Source: an uncultured Clostridia bacterium
GTDB lineage: Bacteria; Bacillota; Clostridia; Christensenellales; CAG-917
DNA: 38,193 nucleotides
Direction: 5' to 3'
Assembly (NCBI GenBank): GCA_947589635.1
Contig: CANQCC010000003.1
Coordinates: 1-38,193, forward strand
The notes under the pieces are model-generated. The model was given only the letters and a program-made list of their open reading frames with translations. It was not told the DNA's origin and ran no database searches. The position numbers and the translations under genes are program-made. Shown in pieces: positions 9,501 through 17,618 of the stretch (within the stretch, counting starts at the first letter, position 1; every line of letters starts with the position of its first letter).

Positions 9501-9748
9501 TGCAGATAGAAGTTTCTGTTGGCTGCCACCGAGGGCACCACCTCTATGCCGAGGTCGTCCTCGTACAGCGGGGAATCCTTATACCCGACAAGATCGAAAT
9601 AGAACGTACCGTCGTCGCCGCGATTGCCGATGACTATGCCCGTCGCGGGGATGTTGGCGGTGATCCTCGCCACGCTTGTTATCGCAAAAATCGCCACCAC
9701 GAAGATGAGCGGGAGTACGATTATAAGCGCTGTGACAAGTTTTTTCAT
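6569..9748 (-). CDS. Giant N-terminally anchored extracellular protein, function unknown
   Basis: 1059 residues. An N-terminal basic-hydrophobic segment (KKLVTALIIVLPLIFVVAI) has no lipobox and no clear cleavage site, so it probably serves as a membrane anchor with the rest outside. The N-terminal two thirds looks like bacterial Ig/Big-type beta domains, with phrases such as VKITYASEDGAFTASVQFVI and INYSSSDETRLSVDALSGDI. Around residues 640-1000 there are parallel-beta-helix-like stretches (LTLDNVTLKGCDDQS, VLIEGCTLQNAREF, VTLRDSTLSTSGLF). No catalytic motif is seen. Its ATG lies 1 nt after the permease stop with GGAGA inside the permease end, so translation is coupled to the ABC transporter. 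The adjacent lipoprotein shares the Ig plus beta-helix style, and the two may form one surface complex (inference). Confidence 0.82.
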   Translation of the reverse strand: MKKLVTALIIVLPLIFVVAIFAITSVARITANIPATGIVIGNRGDDGTFYFDLVGYKDSPLYEDDLGIEVVPSVAANRNFYLQSVTDAETGEPSTTVALAEDENGKYFDITDIGKVKITYASEDGAFTASVQFVIRASDVIKASPDLRDASGEKVQLKAGADADFEADVVSGDYTLGATCFPDVSPSEINYSSSDETRLSVDALSGDICARFDGSSVVTMKIGKADPVTIKLNVTKAGGTTLEGKDAQSGVKLSAPLRSSDFSFFLQAPAGTSSNDITLKDETGANIDVISSPIEGISGAFRVQARLASSVDAECRKTYTLGVGEAAFRVDVEFAEYRFRIYSAGNRADDDKLLMMLGDSTTFMVSATPKNDRLTYRWEIISAGATVASVKSADGERAIIDALGVGDATLKVYWTQTDEEGELVTSGVIERKLTVAHAYESLSFKETAGSHGAGLLAIAGKRYGQNGEILDNPRELGFIALGKGGEQATSFDDIIFELSDDEGGEIDIANAKLSLLVKKNGQLTLTARWKYGEKRGVSPAKLTFMAVDGISIGEDLSPERARDDLTRAMNEGKKTVLERDVYLGEDLYERDSDGKRLIRNGRLAKKVSDSEGLDIQRRYVKELPTTWDWQFYKNNGQAQPTVKYALEIKGDIFGNGHQINAEYLTNTLDETDKPTFSVFSGPLDFVAAGQTASVKGQDNIIFLVREEGLTLDNVTLKGCDDQSLYDADDNGNPTLNLSLLSYTGTTLEIMNDATVRNCRVANGRTVVRIFGKAGVDADSPVNVEEEKINVLIEGCTLQNAREFLLKMGTNRIIRSADYNAPSPALKDANGNDYANFNSAACDEYINDEYFINRYLLTEVTLRDSTLSTSGLFAIGMESHFAGKMLADGPSAGIATSLVQSWKGLAGTSYPALLHLEGRVELADWKPIDNVDSSTLIELSGSGGAASFLRLDIKALVDFAFMYDKDRYGNLIDVVKGDNGDEKCVHGGIAFYGGGKNYHMLDMSGYTFYPMSTYTMNLSMLENSYDANISMQGSLLPLAAGEEDFRFVMFDATSEYRYKP

Positions 9749-9749
9749 A

Positions 9750-11438
9750 TCAGTTCTCCGCGTCGAGGTTGGAATATGTCTTCTTCAGGTTGATAAAGAA
9801 GAACGCCGCCGACAGTCCCAACAGTATGAGGGGGATGATAAGCGCGTATACATAGCTTAGCGTCCTGTTTGTGGCGGCGGCTACGGTGTTGGTAAGTATC
9901 GCGCGCACCGCGTTGAATAAAAGCAGCACGCCTATGATAAGGCACACTCCGAGGCCGATGACTATTATTGCGGACACCGTGGAGTTTGCCTCCTTTATCT
10001 CGCCGTCGTCCGTCTTTGAGAAGTGCGGGTGGTTGAGGTCCAGCCTTGTTGCAAGCGCTATTTGCGCGAGGGACAGCATGACGGCGGAGAAGAATGTCGC
10101 CGTCGCGTTCGCCGGAGACTCCAACCCCGTCGCCGAAAGCGCGATACAGCTTACGGCAATGCTCAATATGGACACCGCCGCGCCGAAAATCATTTTTGCC
10201 GAAAGTATCTGCGCCGGCGAATAGGGCATGGTCTTTTGCATCATTACCATATATCCGTCGCGGCTTATACTTGTGGAGCAGAATGTGTTTGTCAGCGTGC
10301 CGTACAGCAGCACGAGGAATGTGCATATCTCAAAGTCTATGTTGAGTTCGCCAAGCAGCGTACCTATAAGCGCGTTGCTGAGGCTCGCCGAATAATAGAC
10401 CATGATGGGCATGATTATCGCGGTCGTAAAGTACATGTAAGAATATCCCGGCGTGCGCAGCACAAGCGTGAACTCTTTTTTGATAAGGCTTAAAAGGCGC
10501 GGAGTCTTTCTGAAGTGGAACTCGCGGCGCTTTATGTGCGGGACGTAGGGCGCAAAGCCGCTTTGTGTGACGCGGATGAATATCGCGTGTATTATCGCGA
10601 CGCCTATCCCCGCCGAGCCGACAAGTATCGCGGCAAGTATGCCTATACTCTTGCCAAGGTCGCGCCCCAGCATTATATTCGCAAACAGATTGGCGGGATA
10701 ATCGTACGCCGAAAAGCGTATTATCTTGCGCATGACCACCTCGTTGAACAGCGAGGCGAGCTTGCCGGAATTGAGAAGGTTTTGCGCAAACGCAAACACG
10801 TACGAATACAGCACGCAGAACCCCGCCATTATAAGCGTCATCGTGACAAACGACAGCAGGTAGTGCGAATTTATAAACCGCTTGACATAATAGTATGGCA
10901 GCACGATGACGGACGCTATGCCAAGCGGGATTATGGGAAGGATAAGCGCGACGACTATCGTCATCAAGACGTTGTAGGCGTTTATAAGGTTTGTCGTCAC
11001 AAAGAAAGTCAGGTTTACGGGAAGCACAAAGACGAGGGACAGCACAAGCTGCCTGAGATATATCCCCGTCATCTTCGCCGAGAATATCTCAAGCGCGGAA
11101 AACGGCATGGAGATAAGCACGTTTATGTCGCTGTTTTCAAACAGCGTGTAACAAAGACGGTTGACTCCGCTGAGCACGCATATGACAAACAGCACAAAAT
11201 ACGCCATGGACATCAGCTCGAATTGTCTTGAGGCGATGTCTGGCACGCGGTTTATCTTTATCGCCGTGTATGTGGATGTGAAACGTGAAAAAATAAGCAC
11301 GAACGCCGCGATTATCCCCGCGACAAGCGCTGCCATAAGCGCCGCCGACACAAAAGAAGTCGCGCGGAATTTGCCCTTGCTGCGCGAAGGCAACATATCC
11401 GACAGCTGTTTTTTGAGTAGCAGCGCGTAATGCGTCAT
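9750..11438 (-). CDS. ABC-2-type transporter permease
   Basis: 562 residues with about 12 hydrophobic segments, arranged as an N-terminal block (to about residue 300), a basic cytoplasmic stretch around HIKRREFHFRKTPRLLSLIKKEF, and a second membrane block. It is the membrane partner of the ATPase encoded just upstream. I place the start at 11438 (MTHYALLLKKQL), where the ATG overlaps the ATPase stop as ATGA, rather than at a longer upstream in-frame ATG that would lie deep in the ATPase gene. Large two-block permeases of this kind in Firmicutes are usually exporters; the substrate cannot be read from sequence. Co-expression with two huge surface proteins suggests cell-envelope work. It carries no protease or permease-fusion domain. 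Confidence 0.85.
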   Translation of the reverse strand: MTHYALLLKKQLSDMLPSRSKGKFRATSFVSAALMAALVAGIIAAFVLIFSRFTSTYTAIKINRVPDIASRQFELMSMAYFVLFVICVLSGVNRLCYTLFENSDINVLISMPFSALEIFSAKMTGIYLRQLVLSLVFVLPVNLTFFVTTNLINAYNVLMTIVVALILPIIPLGIASVIVLPYYYVKRFINSHYLLSFVTMTLIMAGFCVLYSYVFAFAQNLLNSGKLASLFNEVVMRKIIRFSAYDYPANLFANIMLGRDLGKSIGILAAILVGSAGIGVAIIHAIFIRVTQSGFAPYVPHIKRREFHFRKTPRLLSLIKKEFTLVLRTPGYSYMYFTTAIIMPIMVYYSASLSNALIGTLLGELNIDFEICTFLVLLYGTLTNTFCSTSISRDGYMVMMQKTMPYSPAQILSAKMIFGAAVSILSIAVSCIALSATGLESPANATATFFSAVMLSLAQIALATRLDLNHPHFSKTDDGEIKEANSTVSAIIVIGLGVCLIIGVLLLFNAVRAILTNTVAAATNRTLSYVYALIIPLILLGLSAAFFFINLKKTYSNLDAEN

Positions 11439-12313
11439 TTCTCTTCGTCCTCGCTTTGCGCGTTTTGTATGGCGCCGTCCTCTATAGTATCCGCGCAAGG
11501 CTCCGCCGCGAGGGGCTCCTCATGCGACGCCTTTTCCTCCTCCGCCGCGCCTTCGAAGTCTGATCTTGTGCGGGACAGGAAATATGTCTCAAGGTCGACG
11601 CCTTCGTGCTCCTTGGCGAAGTCGGCAAACTCAAAATCGTCCGTCTTTACGCCGTGGTTTATAATGACCGCGCGCTTGCACAGCTTTTGCACGGAGACTA
11701 TGTTGTGCGAGGAAAACAAAATGCAATTGCCCTTGCTTGCGTAATCAAGCATAAAGTCGCTGACTCGGGCGCTTGTGACGGGGTCGAGGCCTATCATAGG
11801 CTCGTCCATTATCCAAAGTTTGGGGTGATGTATAAGGCTGCCCATCATGCAGACCTTCTGCCTCATGCCGTGCGAGTAGTTGCTTATCGGGTCGTTAAGC
11901 CTGTCGCCAAGGCAAAACACGTCGTCCAGCTCCGCAAGGCGGGACTTTCTGTCCGCCGCGCTCACGCCGTAAGCGTCCGCCATAAAGGTTACGTATTGAA
12001 TGCCCGTCATCTTTACAAACACGTCGTGCTTGTCGCTGACAAAACCGAAAGTGTATTTTGCTTTGACGGGGTTTTGTTTGATGTCGAAGCCGTTTATCTT
12101 TATGCTGCCCTTTTCAAACGGAAGCATGCCGGTAAGGCACTTCAGCGTCGTGGACTTGCCCGCGCCGTTGTGGCCGAGCAGACCTACGATCTCGCCGGGG
12201 TAGCAGGTCAGACTTAGGTCGTTTACGGCGGGCGACGCGGCGCGCGGATAGTGCTTGACAAGACGCTCGATCTCTATGGACGGAGTGATGATGTTGGCGG
12301 GTGAATTTTCCAA
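11435..12313 (-). CDS. ABC transporter ATP-binding protein
   Basis: 292 residues. Walker A is GLLGHNGAGKSTTLK, the signature is YSHGMRQK (a variant of LSGGQ typical of ABC-2 exporters), Walker B is LWIMDEPMIGLDP, and the switch histidine is in LFSSHNI. The last 50 residues form an acidic tail (E, D and A rich) beyond the usual domain. The start is TTG at 12313: AAGGAG lies 5-6 nt before it and the N-terminus IEIERLVKHYPRA aligns with the family start. First gene of the four-gene minus-strand operon; its stop overlaps the permease start (ATGA). It powers the neighbouring permease, presumably export. Confidence 0.93.
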   Translation of the reverse strand: MENSPANIITPSIEIERLVKHYPRAASPAVNDLSLTCYPGEIVGLLGHNGAGKSTTLKCLTGMLPFEKGSIKINGFDIKQNPVKAKYTFGFVSDKHDVFVKMTGIQYVTFMADAYGVSAADRKSRLAELDDVFCLGDRLNDPISNYSHGMRQKVCMMGSLIHHPKLWIMDEPMIGLDPVTSARVSDFMLDYASKGNCILFSSHNIVSVQKLCKRAVIINHGVKTDDFEFADFAKEHEGVDLETYFLSRTRSDFEGAAEEEKASHEEPLAAEPCADTIEDGAIQNAQSEDEEK

Positions 12314-12411
12314 TAGCTCTCCTTGTTGACGGCTGCGTGCAGGCCGATACCGATAGTATTGCGCAAAATATATACTTATATAAATAACGTTACATAAACG
12401 CGCGTATCACT

Positions 12412-12441
12412 ATAATATCAAATTAACCGCAAAGTGTACAA
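12412..12441 (-). promoter_or_regulatory. Candidate promoter of the ABC/surface-protein operon
   Basis: On the minus strand, TTGTAC (12441-12436), an 18-nt spacer and TATTAT (12417-12412). This would give a leader of about 90 nt before the TTG start. AT-rich flanks offer other weak boxes, so the exact choice is uncertain. Confidence 0.4.
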
Positions 12442-12571
12442 TCTTTTTATCTTAAACTTTCCTTATATTTGGCAATTTTCGGGCGGTTTTTCCAAAAACG
12501 GCGCGCGGGGCGGGCGAAAAATCGCTTGCTTTTTTCAAGTTCCGACGTCGTTCGACAGAGATTTTTTATCG

Positions 12572-12692
12572 CGCAAGGTTAAATCCCTATACAAATTTTT
12601 TCATCGTCTCGCAAAGCGCAATTTTCTATGCAAAAAATTTTCACTGTCCCGCAAGGCTTAAATTCTTACGCAATGATTTTAACTGCCAAGGA
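12572..12692. repeat. Degenerate 36-40-nt tandem repeat
   Basis: CGCAAGG-type cores begin at 12572, 12610, 12650 and about 12686. Each is followed by an AAAT tract, then TA(C/T)(A/G)CAA and a T-rich run. Spacing is 38, 40 and 36 nt. It fills most of the 460-nt gap (12314-12777) between the diverging ABC operon and the kinase gene. No ORF or RNA gene was recognised in this gap. Confidence 0.5.
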
Positions 12693-12742
12693 AGGAGTGA
12701 GGGGCAGGGCGGCGCAAAAATGCACAAATCTTGTTTGCGCGC

Positions 12743-12771
12743 TTGAAAAAATGTCTGAGCGGCGTTATCAT
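12743..12771 (+). promoter_or_regulatory. Promoter of the pyridoxamine kinase gene
   Basis: TTGAAA (12743-12748), a 17-nt spacer and TATCAT (12766-12771). The expected transcription start falls at 12778, the A of the chosen start codon, so the mRNA may be leaderless. Confidence 0.6.
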
Positions 12772-12777
12772 ATGCAT

Positions 12778-13590
12778 ATGAAAAAAATTCTCGTCATCCA
12801 GGATATGTGTTGCGTGGGGCAGTGCTCGCTGTCCGTATCCCTTCCCGTGCTGTCGGCGTGCGGCGTCGAGGTCTGCGCTCTTCCCGCGCAGCTTTTGTCC
12901 ACGCATTCGGTAGGGTTCAAGGACTACGCGCGCGTCTCCCTCGCCGAGACGGGTGAGGAGATAATATCTCATCTTAAGAAGAGCGGCATAACCTTTGACG
13001 GGATGTTGACGGGCTATCTTGGCGGGATAAAAGAGCTTCGCCTCGCCTTACATGCCGCGCGAACTCTGCTCCACGAGGGCGCCCCGCGCATAGTGGACCC
13101 GTCCATGGGGGACTTCGGCGGGCTGTATCCCGACCTTAGCGGGGAGTTTGTCGCCGAAACGCGCTCGTTTGCAAGCGGAGCCGACGTCATTTTGCCAAAC
13201 TATACCGAGGCTTGCCTGCTTGCGCGCGAGGAATATGTCCCCCGCGACAGACACGGCATGGAAAACCTGATAAAAGAGGTCGCGGAAGCGTGCGACGCGC
13301 GGGCGGCGATCATGACCGGCATAGAACTTGAAGGTAAGATAGGGCTGTGCGCCTACGACAGAAAGGGGAAGATAAAATTTAAGCTGCACGAAAAGGCGGA
13401 CAGAGTCTGCCACGGCGCGGGCGACGTCTTTGCAAGCGCATTCACAGGCGTCTACCTCAAGGGGAAAAGCGTCTTCGAGGCGGCCGAGATCGCGGAAAAC
13501 TTCACGCTTTCGGCGATAAAAGCCACGGATAAGGACCATCTTTACGGCTTGCAATTTGAAAAATGCCTCTCCTCTCTTTCCTCGCTGTGA
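12778..13590 (+). CDS. Pyridoxal/pyridoxamine kinase (PdxY-like, ribokinase superfamily)
   Basis: Phosphorylates B6 vitamers with ATP to supply pyridoxal phosphate. It is 270 residues from the ATG at 12778; the N-terminus KKILVIQDMCCVGQCSLSV matches the family start, so an open extension back to 12628 is unlikely to be used. Motifs seen: LLSTHSVGF (substrate side), GYLGG, DPSMGDFGGLYPDLS, LPNYTEACLL, and the C-terminal anion-hole/catalytic GAGDVFASAF. No ribosome site precedes 12772 or 12778, but a promoter ends 6 nt upstream. An upstream AAGGAAGGAG at 12688 is too far away. A good terminator follows the stop. The precise substrate (pyridoxal versus pyridoxamine or hydroxymethylpyrimidine) is uncertain. 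Confidence 0.88.
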   Translation: MKKILVIQDMCCVGQCSLSVSLPVLSACGVEVCALPAQLLSTHSVGFKDYARVSLAETGEEIISHLKKSGITFDGMLTGYLGGIKELRLALHAARTLLHEGAPRIVDPSMGDFGGLYPDLSGEFVAETRSFASGADVILPNYTEACLLAREEYVPRDRHGMENLIKEVAEACDARAAIMTGIELEGKIGLCAYDRKGKIKFKLHEKADRVCHGAGDVFASAFTGVYLKGKSVFEAAEIAENFTLSAIKATDKDHLYGLQFEKCLSSLSSL

Positions 13591-13616
13591 CGAGGCTTAA
13601 GAGCAACGCAAAACCT

Positions 13617-13643
13617 AAAAAGCGTCCTTTCGGGGCGCTTTTT
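13617..13643 (+). terminator. Intrinsic terminator after the pyridoxamine kinase gene
   Basis: AAAAAGCGTCC (13617-13627) pairs with GGGCGCTTTTT (13633-13643): an 11-bp stem with one wobble and a 5-nt loop, ending in T5. Confidence 0.88.
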
Positions 13644-13770
13644 ATAACTTCGTCGCAAGGCGAAATTTTGCTTTGCATATGCCGGATATTGCTTTTGTAT
13701 ATACTTTCCGTGAGTCAGATAAATCGTGCCCAAGGCGAACGTTTTTGAATATAACTTCGCCGCAATGCAA
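13643..13770 (+). repeat. Two direct copies of a TATAACTTCG(T/C)CGCAA motif
   Basis: A 21-bp motif at 13643-13663 recurs at 13750-13770 with about three changes. It is related to the right arm of the palindrome at 3603-3657. Both copies lie in the 217-nt gap between converging genes. A GGCGAA/TTCGCC hairpin (13734-13761) overlaps the second copy. Confidence 0.5.
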
Positions 13771-13807
13771 TGGAGTCGGCGGATTTGCGGGAGATGATTT
13801 GAACAAA

Positions 13808-14314
13808 TTACTCAAGGTCGAGGACGTATCGCAGGGTGGGGACAAACTCGCCCGAGGCAAACATCGCCTCTATGTCGGAGCGCGTCGCCCATTTTGTGCT
13901 GTCCACCTCGTCCGTCGTGGCGTCGGCGAGGTCCGCGTCGCAGACTATGACAAATTGCCAGACTTCCAGGATGTCGCGAAACACTCGTCCATCCTCGACG
14001 TCGCGCACTTTTTTGAAGAGGAGCTTGCCCTCTTTCGCGTCAAGTCTGACTCCGACCTCTTCAAAGACTTCCCGCACCGCGCCTTCAAGCCCCGTCTCTC
14101 CCTTTAGGACGGAACCGCCGGGGCACTCCCACATCAGCGGAAATTTGGGGCGGGAGGGGGCGCGCCGGGATATGAGATATCTGCCGTCCTTGTCCCTCAG
14201 CCAGATATGCACGGCAAGATGATATTCGCCCTCTTTAAGCTGTCGTCCTCCGTCGCGCACGAAGTCGGTGCTCACCTTATTGCCGTTCTTGTCGTAAATG
14301 TCCCAAAGCTCCAT
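13808..14314 (-). CDS. Nudix hydrolase
   Basis: 168 residues. The Nudix box is complete: GGSVLKGETGLEGA followed by VREVFEEVGV fits G-x5-E-x7-REVxEExGV, the metal-binding and catalytic element. The N-terminal MELWDIYDKNGN and the AVHIWLRDKDGRYLISRR strand resemble the isopentenyl-isomerase-like Nudix group common in Firmicutes. It would hydrolyse a nucleoside-diphosphate-linked compound; the substrate is unknown. The chosen start is ATG 14314; a TTG at 14323 three codons earlier has AAAGG upstream and is a fair alternative. It follows dUTPase on the same strand, with two hairpins between them, suggesting partly separate expression and perhaps nucleotide-pool sanitation. Confidence 0.87.
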   Translation of the reverse strand: MELWDIYDKNGNKVSTDFVRDGGRQLKEGEYHLAVHIWLRDKDGRYLISRRAPSRPKFPLMWECPGGSVLKGETGLEGAVREVFEEVGVRLDAKEGKLLFKKVRDVEDGRVFRDILEVWQFVIVCDADLADATTDEVDSTKWATRSDIEAMFASGEFVPTLRYVLDLE

Positions 14315-14342
14315 TTTATCCAAACAATGCCTTTAAGCGTTC

Positions 14343-14394
14343 AAAACGCGGGAATAAACGCCGCGTTTTGCATAAAATGTCGGCTTTGCAGCCG
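14343..14394 (-). terminator. Two hairpins between dUTPase and Nudix genes
   Basis: AAAACGCGG (14343-14351) pairs perfectly with CCGCGTTTT (14361-14369), and CGGCT-TTGC-AGCCG follows at 14381-14394. Together they could end or attenuate dUTPase transcripts. The T-tract is short (four T) in either direction, so some read-through into the Nudix gene is likely. Confidence 0.55.
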
Positions 14395-14405
14395 TATTTG
14401 GTTTT

Positions 14406-14855
14406 TCAGTTTTTGCCTGTCGAGCCAAAGCCTCCCGCGCCGCGCGAGGTGTCGTCAAGCCGCTCCGCAACTTCAAAAGAGGCCGCAAAGTAAGGCGTGA
14501 AAACTATCTGCGCCACGCGCTCCCCGTCCTCTATCGTCACTGGGGAGGAGGAGTGATTGTGCAGCGCCACGGTGATCTCGCCGCGGTAGTCGCTGTCCAC
14601 CACGCCCACCTTGTTTGCGGGTGCAAGTCCACGCTTGCAGGCAAGTCCGCTTCTTGCGTACACAAGCCCCACAAGCCCTTCGGGGATCTCAAACGCGAGC
14701 CCCGTATATACAAACGCCGTCTCGCCCGCCGGTATCGTAAGCGGATGTCCGCCCAGGCACGCGCGAAGATCCGCCCCCGCGGAGCAACTTGTGCCGTAGG
14801 AGGGAAGAGAGGCGCCCTCGCGCAATATCTTTACTTTGACTTTAATGTTTTCCAT
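14406..14855 (-). CDS. dut: dUTP diphosphatase
   Basis: Hydrolyses dUTP to dUMP, keeping uracil out of DNA and feeding dTMP synthesis. 149 residues, the usual trimeric length. All five motifs are visible in order: AGADLRA, YARSGLACKRGL, VVDSDYRGEITVALHNH (catalytic Asp), GERVAQIVF and RGAGGFGSTG. I start at ATG 14855; the open frame continues upstream but that extension has no family similarity. A TATAAT box ends 7 nt before the ATG, and only a weak CAGG precedes it, so the mRNA may be leaderless. The gene diverges from glnN across a 311-nt regulatory gap. Confidence 0.95.
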   Translation of the reverse strand: MENIKVKVKILREGASLPSYGTSCSAGADLRACLGGHPLTIPAGETAFVYTGLAFEIPEGLVGLVYARSGLACKRGLAPANKVGVVDSDYRGEITVALHNHSSSPVTIEDGERVAQIVFTPYFAASFEVAERLDDTSRGAGGFGSTGKN

Positions 14856-14862
14856 ACCTGAA

Positions 14863-14891
14863 ATTATACACCGCGGGACAAAAAAACACAA
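14863..14891 (-). promoter_or_regulatory. Promoter of dut
   Basis: Minus strand: a weak -35 TTGTGT (14891-14886), 17-nt spacer, consensus TATAAT (14868-14863). The predicted start is within a base or two of the dut ATG. Confidence 0.5.
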
Positions 14892-14992
14892 TAAAATTTT
14901 ATATGCAATGCGTATGCAAAACCGCGGGCGTTCAAGCCTCGTCGGCGGCAAGCAGAAAGCGGATATTTTAAGCGGTGGGCGAAGCAAAAGCA

Positions 14993-15026
14993 TGCATAAT
15001 TATGCATAATCGTGCATAATTATGCA
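14993..15026. promoter_or_regulatory. Twin perfect 14-bp palindromes upstream of glnN (ARG-box-like operator)
   Basis: TGCATAATTATGCA occurs at 14993-15006 and 15013-15026, centres 20 bp apart (two helical turns), about 50 bp before the glnN -35 box. As 18-bp boxes they are separated by 2 bp, the geometry of tandem ArgR sites, although the arms read TGCAT rather than the Enterobacterial TGAAT. Which regulator binds is unproven. Confidence 0.6.
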
Positions 15027-15076
15027 AAATCGAAAGAATTTTCAAAAAATTTACGCAAATTTATGCAAAAATCTGT

Positions 15077-15105
15077 TTGACATGGCGCGCCGCAAGTGCT
15101 ATACT
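15077..15105 (+). promoter_or_regulatory. Strong sigma-A promoter of glnN
   Basis: Perfect TTGACA (15077-15082), 17-nt spacer, TATACT (15100-15105). Predicted transcription start is about 15112, giving a leader of about 55 nt. Confidence 0.85.
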
Positions 15106-15117
15106 TCGCGGGTAAGT

Positions 15118-15154
15118 AGGTGTTGCTTTATGTTTTGGCAACGCCTTATTTTTT
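15118..15154 (+). terminator. Terminator-like hairpin in the glnN leader (candidate attenuator)
   Basis: AGGTGTTGC (15118-15126) pairs with GCAACGCCT (15138-15146) through 9 bp, followed by TTATTTTTT (15146-15154). It lies between the promoter and the glnN ribosome site, so it would stop transcription before the gene unless disrupted. Confidence 0.65.
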
Positions 15155-15156
15155 AG
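15130..15156 (+). other. Possible 8-codon leader peptide MFWQRLIF
   Basis: ATG at 15130, stop TAG at 15154-15156, with TAGGTG about 8 nt upstream as a ribosome site. It contains one Gln (CAA) codon at 15139 inside the right arm of the terminator hairpin, so a translating ribosome would melt the hairpin. It could be chance, given its length. Confidence 0.3.
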
Positions 15157-15166
15157 GGAGGCAGAT

Positions 15167-17251
<2,085 letters not shown>

Positions 17252-17297
17252 AATCGTCGTATTTTTGCAAAACAAACGCTTTAAGCATACAAAACGT

Positions 17298-17335
17298 AAA
17301 AATAAAACGGCTTTTTTGAAAGCCGCTTTATTTTT
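17298..17335. terminator. Bidirectional terminator between glnN and copA
   Basis: A long stem, left arm ending CGGCTTT (17308-17314), right arm starting AAAGCCG (17319-17325), extended by A/T pairs to about 16 bp with one mismatch. T-runs on each 3' side serve both converging genes. Confidence 0.88.
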
Positions 17336-17348
17336 CATGCCTTTAAGT

Positions 17349-17618
17349 TCAGTCCTTTTTGCCGAACATTTTCTTGAAAAGTCCGCGTTTTTGGGGCGCC
17401 TCTTTTTCCTCGACGGACAGCACTTTATAGCCTTCCGCCTCTATTGCCTGTACGATGGGCGAGTAGTCAATGCCGTCCTCAAGCGTGACCTCGGTGGTCC
17501 CGCTCACGTGCGAGGAGTTTACGCTTTTGACATTCGCCGCTCTTCTTACGGCGTCGTTGACGTGCGCTTCGCAGTGGCCGCACATCATGCCGTCCACTCT
17601 CAAAATAAGTTGTTTCAT
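17349..17618 (-). CDS. Possible separate CopZ copper chaperone from an internal start within copA
   Basis: The last 89 codons of copA begin with an ATG at 17618 that has GGAGG 7 nt before it (17630-17626), a textbook ribosome site. The product, KQLILRVDGMMCGHCEAHV onward, is a complete heavy-metal-associated domain with a CxxC site and an added basic end (RGLFKKMFGKKD). It could be made both as the tail of CopA and as a free chaperone that delivers Cu(I) to the pump. Translation from this internal site is inferred, not shown. Confidence 0.5.
   Translation of the reverse strand: MKQLILRVDGMMCGHCEAHVNDAVRRAANVKSVNSSHVSGTTEVTLEDGIDYSPIVQAIEAEGYKVLSVEEKEAPQKRGLFKKMFGKKD

Noticed and set aside
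12628..12777. N-terminal extension of the pyridoxamine kinase
   Set aside because: The extra 50 residues have no family similarity, span the repeat region and precede the promoter.
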